From the NCBI RefSeq assembly GCF_013184775.1, contig NZ_JAATVV010000001.1, positions 434,001 to 498,000 of the forward strand: 64,000 bases of DNA, written 5' to 3'. Under the pieces are notes generated by a model. It saw only the letters and a program-made list of their open reading frames with translations. It did no database searches and had not been told where the DNA came from. A program made the position numbers and the translations under genes. This document shows positions 26,816-36,162 of the stretch, one piece after another; within the stretch, counting starts at the first letter, position 1, and every line of letters starts with the position of its first letter. The stretch is from Martelella sp. HB161492. Its GTDB lineage: Bacteria; Pseudomonadota; Alphaproteobacteria; Rhizobiales; Rhizobiaceae.

Positions 26816-28287
26816 ATCTTGATCGCGATGCTCTTCGTCTTGCAGTAGGAGAGCATGCCTTCAAGCCCCTTCTCGCGACCAAAGCCTGACATCTTGTTGC
26901 CGCCGAAAGGGAGTTCGACGCCGCCAGCGAAATATTCGTTGACGAAGATCTGGCCGGCGTCGATGTCGCGGGCAAGCGTCAGCGCCTTGGAAATGTCCTG
27001 CGTGTAGATTCCACCGACGAGGCCATACTGGCAGTCATTGGCAAGCTTGAGCGCGTGTTCGGCATTGTCGGCGATCTGCACCGTCAGCACCGGACCGAAG
27101 ATCTCTTCCTGCACCAGATCATCGCTGGAGGGCGTGTCGGCAATGATCGTCGGCCTGTAGAACCAGCCCTTGCCGGTTTCAGGATCGGCTGCGATCTCGC
27201 CGCCGGTGAGAATTTCGGCGCCACGGGCCTTTGCCTGATCGATGATGCCGGCGACTTTTGCCAGATGGGCTGCGGAATTGAGCGGACCGAAATCCGGATC
27301 GCGCAGGCCGTGGCCAAGGCGGTATGCTTCAGCCCGGCGAACGAGCTCGGCGACGAATTCGTCATGGATCGAACGTTCGATGACGAGCCTGGAGCCTGCC
27401 GAACAGATCTGCCCGGCATTTTCGAAGATCGCACCAAGCACGCCCTCGATGGCCGCTTCGCGATTGCAGTCGCCGAGAACCACGACCGGTGACTTGCCGC
27501 CAAGTTCCAGCACCAGCCGGGTGACATGTTCGGCGGCGCTCTGCATCACCCGCTGGCCGGTGACCACCGAACCGGTGAAGGTGATCTGGTCGATATCGGG
27601 ATGGGCGACAAGTGGGGCACCGACGGCAGCACCCGTTCCGGTGATGACGTTGCAGACGCCGTCGGGAAGGCCCGCCCGCGACAGGAGTTCGGCGAGCATC
27701 AGCGCCGTGAACGGGGTTTGTTCGGCCGGCTTGGCGACAACTGAGCAGCCCGCGGCAAGCGCCGGGGCCATGCCGCGGGCTGCAGTCGAAATCGGATAGT
27801 TCCACGGGATGATCTGCGCGGAAACGCCCATCGGCTCGTTCAGGCTGAAGCCGAGATAACCCTTGGCGAGCGGGAAGCTTGCGCCTTGCAGCTTGTCTGT
27901 TGCGCCCGCGTAATATTCAAAGGCGCGGGCCGCGCCCGCCACATCGCCGCGGGCTTCGGAAAGCGTCTTGCCGCAATCGAGTGTTTCGACGATGGCAAAG
28001 CGTTCGGCTTCCTCGCGCAGCAGGCCAGCGGCCCGGCCCAGAATGCGGCCACGCTCGGCCGGTGCCATGTCGCGCCAGACCTTCATGAAGGCTTTTCTGG
28101 CGCTGGCAACGGCCTCATCGACATCAGCGGCGGTGCCGTTGACGAAGCTTGCAAAAGCCTCGCCGCGCCCGGCATCGAAGCTTTCCATCATTGCGGCGTC
28201 GGATGCGCGGCGGAACTGACCATCAATGAAATGGCCATCGGGGAGACCTTCCGGCCTCTTGCCGGCGAGAATGTCTTCGATGTTCAT
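26812..28287 (-). CDS. NAD(P)-dependent aldehyde dehydrogenase
   Basis: 491 residues, the standard ALDH superfamily length. Glu in VLELGGKSPVVVLGD and catalytic Cys in NAGQICSAGSRLVIE are both present, with the NPWNYP-like cofactor motif IIPWNYPI near residue 155. The start at 28287 follows GAAGGTGA; the frame is open to 28344 but that would overlap the upstream gene. It is 11 nt downstream of an enolase-superfamily gene, so the two are co-transcribed. Possible substrates include betaine aldehyde, acetaldehyde from the nearby EutBC, or an amine-derived aldehyde. Confidence 0.92.
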   Translation of the reverse strand: MNIEDILAGKRPEGLPDGHFIDGQFRRASDAAMMESFDAGRGEAFASFVNGTAADVDEAVASARKAFMKVWRDMAPAERGRILGRAAGLLREEAERFAIVETLDCGKTLSEARGDVAGAARAFEYYAGATDKLQGASFPLAKGYLGFSLNEPMGVSAQIIPWNYPISTAARGMAPALAAGCSVVAKPAEQTPFTALMLAELLSRAGLPDGVCNVITGTGAAVGAPLVAHPDIDQITFTGSVVTGQRVMQSAAEHVTRLVLELGGKSPVVVLGDCNREAAIEGVLGAIFENAGQICSAGSRLVIERSIHDEFVAELVRRAEAYRLGHGLRDPDFGPLNSAAHLAKVAGIIDQAKARGAEILTGGEIAADPETGKGWFYRPTIIADTPSSDDLVQEEIFGPVLTVQIADNAEHALKLANDCQYGLVGGIYTQDISKALTLARDIDAGQIFVNEYFAGGVELPFGGNKMSGFGREKGLEGMLSYCKTKSIAIKI

Positions 28288-28298
28288 GGTTTTCACCT

Positions 28299-29405
28299 TC
28301 AGTCTGCTAGCTCGCTGACCTGATAGCGCGACCTGGCCAGCCATTCCGGATTGATTTCAATGCCCCATCCCGGCGCGTCCGTCACGGTCACCTGGCCGCC
28401 TTCAACGCGGAAGGGATCGTTGAGGAAGAGACCTTCCTGCCAAGGATAATAGTCGCGACCCTCGATCGAAAATTCAAGATATTTGCCTGCCGTCTTGATG
28501 GCGCGCAGATAGTGCATGGTGAACAGCGTGACCAGAGACAGGTTGGCGGCGTGTGGCGTGACCGGCATGCCGGCGGCTTCGGCCATCCGCGCCACCCTCA
28601 GGCTGCGCGAAATGCCGCCCAGATAACAGATATCGGGCTGCAGCACATCGACAACCTGGTCCTTGATCATCAGCCGCCAGTTTTCGATCATGCAGTCCTG
28701 CTCGCCCCCGGTAATGTCGATGTCGAGCGCTTCCTTGACTTCTTTGGTCTGGTCGAATTCCCAGTAGGGGCAGGGCTCTTCGTAGTGGGAAATGCCGTTA
28801 TCCTGGAGCAAATGCCCGATTTCGATCGCCTTTGCCGGGGAATAGCAGGAATTGGCGTCCACCAGCAGAGCCGCCTCTTGCCCCAGCGCACCGGCAATCA
28901 TCGGCACGATTTCCTCTGTGCGTCCCGGCCATTCGTCCTGATTGTGGCCAACCTCGGCGCCAATGCGGAATTTGAAGGCATCGAAACCATATTCGCCCCT
29001 CAGACGCAGGAAGCGCTCCCGCTCATCGGCAGGGGTGATGTCGCGCTTCATCGAGGAGGCATAGGCCCTGAGCGTGCCGGGCGTGCCGCCGATCAGCGAA
29101 CAGACCGGCTTGTCGGCACGCTTGCCCGCCATGTCCCAGAGCGCCGTGTCAACGCCGCCCATGGCGCGGCGCAGATAGGCGCCGGGAAACTTGTGTTCCC
29201 TGTCGCGGGCATGATCAACCATCGCGTCGATATCGTTGCAATCAAAACCGAGCACATGCGGTGCAATCTGCCGGTGAAGGACCTCGGCGGTGATATCGGC
29301 GAAATAGGGAGCGACCTGCCCCCAGCCGGTGGCCCCGTCCTCTGCGGTGGCGCGGACAAAGCAGATGAATTGGTCGGTGAATGTTTCGATCTTGGTAAGT
29401 TTCAT
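28299..29405 (-). CDS. Mandelate racemase/muconate lactonizing enzyme-family protein (enolase superfamily)
   Basis: 368 residues. N-terminal capping domain, then a barrel domain with metal ligands at LLVDANSCYSP (Asp), HYEEPCPYWE (Glu) and ITGGEQDC (Glu), and a general-base His in PVTPHAANLSLVT. These enzymes abstract a proton alpha to a carboxylate, mostly from sugar acids or amino-acid derivatives. It shares an operon with the ALDH and is divergent from the MocR gene, 124 nt away. The exact reaction (dehydration or racemisation) cannot be read from the motifs. Confidence 0.87.
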   Translation of the reverse strand: MKLTKIETFTDQFICFVRATAEDGATGWGQVAPYFADITAEVLHRQIAPHVLGFDCNDIDAMVDHARDREHKFPGAYLRRAMGGVDTALWDMAGKRADKPVCSLIGGTPGTLRAYASSMKRDITPADERERFLRLRGEYGFDAFKFRIGAEVGHNQDEWPGRTEEIVPMIAGALGQEAALLVDANSCYSPAKAIEIGHLLQDNGISHYEEPCPYWEFDQTKEVKEALDIDITGGEQDCMIENWRLMIKDQVVDVLQPDICYLGGISRSLRVARMAEAAGMPVTPHAANLSLVTLFTMHYLRAIKTAGKYLEFSIEGRDYYPWQEGLFLNDPFRVEGGQVTVTDAPGWGIEINPEWLARSRYQVSELAD

Positions 29406-29454
29406 AAGACTTCGATTGCTCTGGTCAACTTGTACTTCATCTCATTTGCGGCAT

Positions 29455-29481
29455 AATTGGCGCATCAGACATATCCATTTC
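29455..29481 (+). promoter_or_regulatory. Weak third copy of the cluster operator motif
   Basis: AATTGG, 13 nt, TCCATTTC in the divergent region between the enolase-family gene and the MocR gene. The half-elements and their spacing match the copies at 31031 and 32421, but the interior differs. It is a plausible MocR autoregulatory site; confidence is low. Confidence 0.35.
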
Positions 29482-29529
29482 GGAACTTGTTCCAGACCAA
29501 TTTCATCTTAATCGCGAGGTTTGCGACGT

Positions 29530-31020
29530 ATGAAGCATTCGGCCGGTGCGCTTCTTTCCTTTATCAAGCTCGACCGCACCTCTCGCAAAGGTGTAGGCGT
29601 CCAGCTCTATATGGCGCTGCGTGACATCATCCTTTCCGGTGGTCTGCGTGCCGGTGACCGCCTGCCGGCGACGCGCATTCTGGCGCGTGAGCTTGGCGTA
29701 TCGCGAACGACGGTGATTGATGCGGTCGAGCGCCTCGTCGTTGAAGGCATGCTGGTGTCACGGGTCGGAGCCGGCACATTCGTCAGCGATGCGCTTGATG
29801 CCCAGCGCCCGCAGCAAGGCTTGCCCGAGCCGGCGAAAACAGTGAGCAAGCCGCGGCTTTCCTACGCCATCACCCATGCCGAGCCAGCCTATGCTCGACG
29901 AACCTGGCTGCCACATGAAGCGCGCGCCTTCATCACCGCACTGCCGGCACTCGATGCCTTCCCGATGACCAACTGGGCGCGCATTTCCGCCCGACAGCTG
30001 CGCGGCGCGCGCAGCAAGGTCATGGGTTACGGCGAGCCGAAGGGCATGCGGGCGCTGCGAAGGGCGATTGCCACGCATCTGAGCGCGCTGAAAGGCATTC
30101 GCTGCCATGAAGAACAGATCTTCATCACCTGTGGTGCACAGCATGGCTTCGCGCTGATCGGGCATATGCTGCTCAACCCCGGTGACCGGGTGTGGATGGA
30201 AAACCCCGGCGCATCCGGCGCTCGGAACGCATTTCTGTCGCAGGGGGCGGAGCTGGTTCCGGTCAATATCGATGAAGAAGGCATGGTCGTCGCCGATGGC
30301 CTGAAGAAGTCACCGCATTTCCGCCTGGCCTTTGTGACGCCGACGCATCAGCAGCCGCTCGGCCATGTCATGTCCCTGGCGCGGCGTTTCGAACTGCTAC
30401 GTGCCGCCGAAGAAGCGCAGGGCCTGGTCATCGAAGATGATTATGATGGCGAATTCTACTTTGACAATGCGCCACAGCCCGCGCTCTACAGCACCGATAC
30501 ATCCGGGCGCGTGCTCTATGTCGGGACCTTTTCGAAGTCACTGTTTCCAGCGCTCAGACTTGGTTTCATCCTGGTACCCGAAAGCATGATCGATGCCTTC
30601 GACCAGACCTTTGCAGCCTGGGCCAGCGGCCCGGCAACCGCCACGCAGGCGATTGTCGCCGATTTCATGGATGAGGGTCATTTCGCCACGCATATCCGGC
30701 TCATGCGCAGGCTTTACAAGGCCCGCTATGATGCCCTGAGAGATGCCGCAAGCTCGCTTCCTGAAACCGTCCGGCTGCAGGAAACCAGAAGCGGATTTCA
30801 CGCAACCGCCGACCTCGCGCCGCATATCGACGCGAAACTGGTGGTCGAACAGGCACGCGAACGCGGTGTCATCCTGGCACCGCTTTCGCGCTATTGCCTT
30901 GCCCCGATCGAGAAGAATGGACTTGTGTTCGGCTTCGGCAGTGCGCCGCCGGAAGAGTTGCGCAAGGGGATCGACATTGTGCGCGATCTCCCGGCACTCC
31001 AGTCAAATTGGTCTGCATAA
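29530..31020 (+). CDS. MocR-family regulator (GntR wHTH fused to aminotransferase-like domain)
   Basis: 496 residues. An N-terminal GntR winged helix (ALRDIILSGGLRAGDRLPATRILARELGVSR, about residues 24-65) is linked to a fold-type I aminotransferase-like domain; the PLP-binding Lys is in YVGTFSKSLFPALRLGF. MocR proteins sense an amine, amino acid or vitamin B6 vitamer and usually regulate adjacent genes. The ATG at 29530 is preceded by GAGG 11 nt upstream; the frame is open from a TTG at 29521. It stands between two enolase-family genes and probably controls both sides through the repeated AATTGG-type motif. Confidence 0.9.
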   Translation: MKHSAGALLSFIKLDRTSRKGVGVQLYMALRDIILSGGLRAGDRLPATRILARELGVSRTTVIDAVERLVVEGMLVSRVGAGTFVSDALDAQRPQQGLPEPAKTVSKPRLSYAITHAEPAYARRTWLPHEARAFITALPALDAFPMTNWARISARQLRGARSKVMGYGEPKGMRALRRAIATHLSALKGIRCHEEQIFITCGAQHGFALIGHMLLNPGDRVWMENPGASGARNAFLSQGAELVPVNIDEEGMVVADGLKKSPHFRLAFVTPTHQQPLGHVMSLARRFELLRAAEEAQGLVIEDDYDGEFYFDNAPQPALYSTDTSGRVLYVGTFSKSLFPALRLGFILVPESMIDAFDQTFAAWASGPATATQAIVADFMDEGHFATHIRLMRRLYKARYDALRDAASSLPETVRLQETRSGFHATADLAPHIDAKLVVEQARERGVILAPLSRYCLAPIEKNGLVFGFGSAPPEELRKGIDIVRDLPALQSNWSA

Positions 31021-31024
31021 TTTG

Positions 31025-31061
31025 TCAAATTGGATATCACGACCAATCCATTCCTTTCATA
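31025..31061 (+). promoter_or_regulatory. Cluster operator/promoter motif, copy 1
   Basis: TCAAATTGGATATCACGA at 31025-31042 is identical over 18 bp to 32415-32432, and similarity continues through TCCATT and TTTCATA. It lies in the 110-nt gap upstream of the enolase-family gene at 31131. The extended conservation suggests a shared promoter plus operator rather than a single binding half-site. Confidence 0.65.
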
Positions 31062-31130
31062 GTTTTCATTTACCGGTCACGCCAGCCTGACATGACCATC
31101 GAGCCAAGGAACTTCTGAAAGGACCGAAAT

Positions 31131-32327
31131 ATGCAAGTGCTTGACCGCGTCGAGCTCTATCTGGTGAAAACGCCATTGCCTGCGCCGCACGCGCCGTCTT
31201 GGATCCCCGGAACAATCAGAACCCATGTCTCGATGTGTATTGTCCGGTTCATCACCGATGACGGCGTTGAAGGCTGGAGCGGTTTTCCGGCGTCCGGGCG
31301 CGAACGCGCCGGCCTTGGCGACCTTCTCGCCGGCCTGTTTCTCGGGCAGGACGCAAGTGACATCGATAACCTTGCCGAGCGGATTCAGATCCTGGCTGCC
31401 GGAGGCAATTTCAACTGGTGGCTGGAGCCGGCATTCTGGGACATCAAGGCGAAGACGGCCGGAATGCCGCTCTACAAATACCTTGGCGGAACCGACGACC
31501 GGATCAAGCTCTATGCCTCTGCCGGAGAACTGAAAGCACCGCCGGCGCGCCGCGAGGAAGCTGAAGCCCGTTTTGCCGAGGGCTTCGACACGATGAAGGT
31601 CCGTGTTCACGACTTTGATGAGGCGGTCGACATCGCGCATATCTCCGACATCGCGACCTATATGCAGGGCCGGATGAAGATCTCGGTCGATTGCAACCAG
31701 GCCTTCCGGCTGACCCAGAACGGCAAGGCGCCGCTCTGGTCGCTGGAGCGCGCCAAGCGTTTTGTCGATGCGGCAGCCGATGTCGGCCTTGCCTGGGTGG
31801 AAGAGCCGCTGTTCGGCGAATGGCACGAGGAAATAGCGCAGCTGACGACCCATTCGCGCGTCCCTGTCGCCGGTGGCGAACTACATGTCATGGGTTATCG
31901 CGAACTGGCGCGGATGCTGAAAATGGGCTGCTACAACATCTATCAGCCCGATGCGATGTGGGCCGGCGGCATCAGCCAGAGCCTGAAGATGGCGGCCTTG
32001 TGCCGGGAGAAGGGGCTGAAGTTCACGCCGCATTGCTGGTCAAACGGATTCGGCTTCATCGTCAATGCGCATGTCTTCGCCGCCAGCGGCTTTGCCGGCG
32101 AGGCGCTGTTTGAATACCCGATCGCAGCGCCCGGATGGATACCGGAAGCCCGTGACATGATCTTCACCCAGCCTTTCCTGCACGACAAGGGCTGGTTCAA
32201 TATGCCGCAAGCACCCGGCCTTGGCTTCGAGATCGATCCTGACAGCCTGGAAAAGTATGGACAATGCTTCTTCAGGGCCAGCCGCAAGGACATCCATTGG
32301 ATGCCTGAGGTTCTCTCCGGATTCTGA
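31131..32327 (+). CDS. Mandelate racemase/muconate lactonizing enzyme-family protein (second copy)
   Basis: 398 residues, a different subgroup from the enzyme at 28299. Metal-ligand motifs are KISVDCNQAFR (Asp), LAWVEEPLFGEW (Glu) and VPVAGGELHVMG (Glu); FTPHCWSNGFGF provides the His. The N-terminus (VELYLVKTPLPAPHAPSW) is the capping domain. It is expressed from a promoter region carrying the cluster motif and is followed 201 nt later by the flavoprotein gene. Two enolase-family members in one regulon suggest two acid or lactone steps, or stereoisomer handling. Confidence 0.87.
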   Translation: MQVLDRVELYLVKTPLPAPHAPSWIPGTIRTHVSMCIVRFITDDGVEGWSGFPASGRERAGLGDLLAGLFLGQDASDIDNLAERIQILAAGGNFNWWLEPAFWDIKAKTAGMPLYKYLGGTDDRIKLYASAGELKAPPARREEAEARFAEGFDTMKVRVHDFDEAVDIAHISDIATYMQGRMKISVDCNQAFRLTQNGKAPLWSLERAKRFVDAAADVGLAWVEEPLFGEWHEEIAQLTTHSRVPVAGGELHVMGYRELARMLKMGCYNIYQPDAMWAGGISQSLKMAALCREKGLKFTPHCWSNGFGFIVNAHVFAASGFAGEALFEYPIAAPGWIPEARDMIFTQPFLHDKGWFNMPQAPGLGFEIDPDSLEKYGQCFFRASRKDIHWMPEVLSGF

Positions 32328-32414
32328 CCGGCATTGTGAATGTGCAGATCCCGCCGGCCTGGTCGCGGGGTCTGCGTATCATCGTTTTTCAGCAGAAATG
32401 GTCTGATGAAATCA

Positions 32415-32453
32415 TCAAATTGGATATCACGAGCCGTCCATTTCTCTCATACG
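32415..32453 (+). promoter_or_regulatory. Cluster operator/promoter motif, copy 2
   Basis: TCAAATTGGATATCACGA at 32415-32432, followed by CCGTCCATTTCTCTCATACGG. Same 18-mer as copy 1 and the same downstream TCCATT and CTCATA elements. It is positioned about 95 nt before the flavoprotein gene that begins the polyamine-transporter operon. Confidence 0.65.
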
Positions 32454-32528
32454 GTTTTCTTAACGAAGATCAAAGCCGTCCGTTACCCGGCAACCGAGCG
32501 GATAGGCCACCGAACATAGGAAAATCGC

Positions 32529-33836
32529 ATGCGCGCCGCGCAACCAAGCACAACGCCATACTGGCACATGGATCTGGGTCCTGCCCCCGTCACCCTATCA
32601 GAGCCGCGCAAACAGGCGGATCTGGTGATTGTCGGTTCTGGCTACACGGGTTTGAATGCCGCACTGGTTGCCGCGCGCGGCGGGCGCTCCGTTCTTGTGC
32701 TTGATGCCGAGGCACCGGGTTTTGGCTGCTCAGCGCGCAATGGCGGTCAGATCAGCACCAGCGTGAAACCGTCGCTTTCAACGCTGGCGGCGAAGTTCGG
32801 AGAACGAAAGGCCCGCGCCATTCGCAAGTCCGGTGTCGACGCTCTGGACTGGTTCGGCCAGTTTGTCACCGCTGAGGGCTTCGACTGCGATTTCGAGCGC
32901 AATGGCCGCTTTCATGCCGCCCATACGCCCGAGCATTACGAGGTCCTTGTGCGGGAAGCGGAAAAGCTGCGGCGCGACGAAGGCATCGAAACCTTTGCCG
33001 TTCCGCGCGCCGAGCAGCATAAGGAGCTCGGCAGCGACACCTATCACGGCGGTGTGGTCTATCCGAAGCATTGTGCGCTTCAGCCGGCAAAATATCACCG
33101 CGCCCTGATGCAGCGGGCGCTCGCGGCCGGCGTCGAGATTGCCGGACATTGCCGGGTCACGGGTATCGAGCGCAAGGGCAGCGGCTTTAAGGTGAGAACG
33201 GAAAAGGGGCCGGTTTCGGCGCGCAATGTTCTCGTCGCGACCAATGGTTACACGACCGGCGCAACGCCATGGCTGCAACGGCGTGTGATCCCGATCGGCA
33301 GCTACATGATCGCGACCGAGGAATTGCCTGAGGGCGTGGTTGACCGCCTGTTTCCGACAGGGCGGATCGCCAGCGACACCTGCAAGGTGCTTTACTATTA
33401 CCGCGCCAGCCCTGACCGGAAGCGCATTCTCTTCGGTGGCCGCGTCTCCGCGTCCGAGATGGATCCGTCGGTCAGCGGGCCGAGGCTTCGAGAGGCGATG
33501 ATCCGGATCTTTCCGGAACTGACGAGCGCCTCGATCAGCCATTCCTGGACCGGCTTCGTCGCCTACTCGTTTGATGAACTGGCCCACACCGGCTGCCATG
33601 ACGGCGTTCATTATGCGCTCGGCTATTGCGGCTCGGGCGTGTCGATGGCGAGCTATCTCGGCATGAAGGCCGGGCTGAAGATACTGGGATCGCCGGAAGG
33701 GAAGACCGCCTTCGACGATCTGACACACCCGACCCGGCCACTCTATTTCGGCAAGCCCTGGTTCCTGCCCGCTGCGGTGACCTGGTACCGCTTTGTCGAC
33801 AAGCACCCATGGGCCGGGGGAAAGCCGCACGTCTAG
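32529..33836 (+). CDS. FAD-dependent amine/amino-acid oxidoreductase (DAO family, PuuB-like)
   Basis: 435 residues. FAD-binding motif VIVGSGYTGLNAALVAARGG near residue 33, then GFGCSARNGGQISTSVKP, the signature seen in gamma-glutamylputrescine oxidoreductase-like enzymes. The C-terminal GYCGSGVSMASYLG segment closes the FAD site. It is expected to oxidise a secondary or primary amine to an aldehyde or imine with FAD, in the cytoplasm. Position at the head of a PotFGHI-like operon fits an imported amine substrate. Gamma-glutamylputrescine itself is doubtful because no glutamyl-ligase gene is nearby. Confidence 0.87.
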   Translation: MRAAQPSTTPYWHMDLGPAPVTLSEPRKQADLVIVGSGYTGLNAALVAARGGRSVLVLDAEAPGFGCSARNGGQISTSVKPSLSTLAAKFGERKARAIRKSGVDALDWFGQFVTAEGFDCDFERNGRFHAAHTPEHYEVLVREAEKLRRDEGIETFAVPRAEQHKELGSDTYHGGVVYPKHCALQPAKYHRALMQRALAAGVEIAGHCRVTGIERKGSGFKVRTEKGPVSARNVLVATNGYTTGATPWLQRRVIPIGSYMIATEELPEGVVDRLFPTGRIASDTCKVLYYYRASPDRKRILFGGRVSASEMDPSVSGPRLREAMIRIFPELTSASISHSWTGFVAYSFDELAHTGCHDGVHYALGYCGSGVSMASYLGMKAGLKILGSPEGKTAFDDLTHPTRPLYFGKPWFLPAAVTWYRFVDKHPWAGGKPHV

Positions 33837-33920
33837 TGCCACGCGACCCGAAAATCAAAACAGATGGCGGATCTGAGCATAACGAGAAAATCGAAGACTC
33901 CAAAAAGAGAAAGAGGGAAA

Positions 33921-34964
33921 ATGAACAGCAGATTGACTTTGACACTGATAGCAACGCTGCTTGCCTCATCGGCGATGGCGCAGGACAACGAATTGACGGT
34001 CGCCTCCTGGGGCGGCTCGTTTCAGGACGCTGAAAGCAAGGCACTCTTCGAGCCGGCTGCCAAGGCGATGGGCATCAACCTGACGCAGGAAACCTATAGC
34101 GGCATGTCGGATGTCCGCCTGCAGGTCCAGACGGGTCAGGTCACCTTCGACCTGGTCGCCAGCGGCACCGGTTCGGCGGCGCGTGCGGGCGCAGAAGGCC
34201 TGCTCGAGCCGATCGACTATAATGTCGTTGACGTCTCCCATTTCCTGAAGGGCACCTATTCCGACTATTGCGTCGGCAGCGACGTGTTCTCCACGACCTA
34301 TGCCTGGAACACCGACACCTACGGCGCGGATGGTCCCAACAGCTGGGCCGATTTCTGGGACACCGAGAAGTTTCCCGGCAGCCGTGCCTATCGCGGCAAC
34401 AGTGTCGCCGGTGTTCTGGAGCCGGCCCTGATGGCCGATGGCGTTGCGCCTGAGGATGTCTACAAGGTTCTCGATTCCGAAGATGGTATCAAACGCGCCA
34501 TCGACAAGATCCGCGAACTGAAGCCGAATATTGAAGTCTTCTGGTCTTCGGGTGCCCAGCAGGCACAGCTGATGAAGGATGGCGAGGTCGACATGACCAC
34601 CGGCTGGAACGGCCGTTTTGACACCGCCGCCAGGGATGGCGGCAAGGTCGCCTACAGCTTCAACCAGGGCCTGGCCGACGTTGACTGCTTTGCCATCCCG
34701 AAGGGCGCGCCGCACAAGGAGCTGGCGATGAAGTTCCTGGCCGAAATTTCCAAGGCTGAATACCAGGACGATCTGCCGAAATACATCACCTACGGCCCCA
34801 CCAACACGCTTGCCTATGAGACGGGCGAGATTTCGCCGGAAGTTGCCGCAACGCTTCCGTCCTCGCCGGAGAATGCAGCCAAACAGCTTCCGATCTCGCT
34901 TGACTGGTATATCAAGTGGGAAACGACAGCCAATGAAATGTATCAGGACATGCTGACCGAATAG
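33921..34964 (+). CDS. Polyamine-type ABC transporter, periplasmic binding protein (PotD/PotF-like)
   Basis: 347 residues. Sec signal (MNSRLTLTLIATLLASSAMA, cleavage before QDNELT) and a PotD/PotF-type domain beginning ELTVASWGGSFQDAESKALF. The stretch YCVGSDVFSTTYAWNTDTYG and later MTTGWNGRFDTAA are typical of this group. The ATG at 33921 follows AGAGGGAAA. The ligand is not decided by sequence: relatives bind putrescine, spermidine, opines and other amines. Confidence 0.92.
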   Translation: MNSRLTLTLIATLLASSAMAQDNELTVASWGGSFQDAESKALFEPAAKAMGINLTQETYSGMSDVRLQVQTGQVTFDLVASGTGSAARAGAEGLLEPIDYNVVDVSHFLKGTYSDYCVGSDVFSTTYAWNTDTYGADGPNSWADFWDTEKFPGSRAYRGNSVAGVLEPALMADGVAPEDVYKVLDSEDGIKRAIDKIRELKPNIEVFWSSGAQQAQLMKDGEVDMTTGWNGRFDTAARDGGKVAYSFNQGLADVDCFAIPKGAPHKELAMKFLAEISKAEYQDDLPKYITYGPTNTLAYETGEISPEVAATLPSSPENAAKQLPISLDWYIKWETTANEMYQDMLTE

Positions 34965-34987
34965 TGGTCCGGGTCCGAGTTTGAAAA

Positions 34988-35025
34988 GGGGGAGCGGAGC
35001 GCCCTTGTCTGGTGCCCGTTCCCCC
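34988..35025 (+). promoter_or_regulatory. Intercistronic hairpin after the binding-protein gene
   Basis: GGGGGAGCGG (34988-34997) pairs with CCGTTCCCCC (35016-35025) over 10 bp, with one G-U pair. It lies between the binding-protein and ATPase genes. No U-run follows, so partial termination or 3'-end protection of the binding-protein message is more likely than full termination. Confidence 0.55.
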
Positions 35026-35066
35026 GCAATGCTGCCTATCCAATCTCTGAAGCTCCCTTGGGAGGA

Positions 35067-36161
35067 ATGGCCTTGACGGCTCGAAATACCGAAGCGCTGC
35101 CGATTAGCGTCAGCCACATTACCAAGACTTACGGGAAAGTTCACGCGCTTGACGATGTCTCGCTGGAGGTCAGGAGCGGTGAATTCCTGACCCTGCTCGG
35201 TCCGTCCGGCTCGGGCAAGACCACGCTTCTGATGGTTCTTGCAGGCTTTACCCGGCCCGACAGCGGCAGCCTGAAATTCGGCGATCGCGAAGTGATCCGC
35301 CTCGCCCCGCACTTGCGCGATGTCGGCATGACGTTTCAAAACTACGCGCTGTTTCCGCATATGACCGTGGCAGGCAATGTTGCCTATCCGCTGAAGCTGC
35401 GGAAAGTGCCCAAGGCCGAGATCGCCACGCGGGTTGAGCGCGCCCTGGAAACGGTGCAGCTCGGCGGTTATGGCAATCGCCGCATCACCCAGCTTTCCGG
35501 CGGTCAGCGCCAGCGCGTCGCCCTCGCCCGCTCGATCGTCTTCGAGCCGCGCATCCTGCTGATGGACGAACCGCTCTCGGCGCTCGACAAGAAGCTGCGC
35601 GACCAGATGCAGATCGAGCTTCGCCATCTGCATGAAAAGCTCGGCATGACCACGGTCTATGTGACCCATGACCAGCGCGAGGCGCTGACCATGTCCGACC
35701 GTATCGCCGTTGTGAACCATGGCCGGATCATGCAGCTGGCTGCACCACGCGATCTCTACGAACAGCCCGCCAACCGCTTCGTTGCCGATTTCATCGGCGA
35801 TTCGACCTTCCTTTCGGTTCGCCGCAGCGGCAAAGGCGTCGCCTTCGGCGATATGCCGCTGAAGATCGCCGGTTCGGTGCCGGATGCCGAAGACCTGCAG
35901 CTGATGATCCGCCCGGAGCGCATTACACTCGCCCGCGACAATAACGGTGAAAACAGCAACCGGTTTCAAGCCATTGCGCGTGAAGTGGTCTATCAGGGCG
36001 ACAGCTATCTGCTGCAATCCGAACTGTCGGATGGAACGCTGATCACCATGCGCGGCGCCGTGCGCGGCGCCAATCTCTCGGTCATGCCGTCGGTTGGTGA
36101 CAAGGTGATGCTCAACCTCGAGCCTGATGATGCGGTTGTCATCGACGGAAGCGAGGACTGA
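35067..36161 (+). CDS. Polyamine-type ABC transporter ATPase (PotA-like)
   Basis: 364 residues. Walker A GPSGSGKTT near residue 46, Q-loop MTFQNYALFPHM, signature [14 protein letters not shown], Walker B ILLMDEPLSALD, and a C-terminal TOBE domain (LQLMIRPERITLA). The start is uncertain: GGGAGG ends only 1 nt before the ATG at 35067, but is 7 nt before an in-frame TTG at 35073, which may be the real start (two residues shorter). It drives the two permeases immediately downstream. Confidence 0.93.
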   Translation: MALTARNTEALPISVSHITKTYGKVHALDDVSLEVRSGEFLTLLGPSGSGKTTLLMVLAGFTRPDSGSLKFGDREVIRLAPHLRDVGMTFQNYALFPHMTVAGNVAYPLKLRKVPKAEIATRVERALETVQLGGYGNRRITQLSGGQRQRVALARSIVFEPRILLMDEPLSALDKKLRDQMQIELRHLHEKLGMTTVYVTHDQREALTMSDRIAVVNHGRIMQLAAPRDLYEQPANRFVADFIGDSTFLSVRRSGKGVAFGDMPLKIAGSVPDAEDLQLMIRPERITLARDNNGENSNRFQAIAREVVYQGDSYLLQSELSDGTLITMRGAVRGANLSVMPSVGDKVMLNLEPDDAVVIDGSED

Positions 36162-36162
36162 T

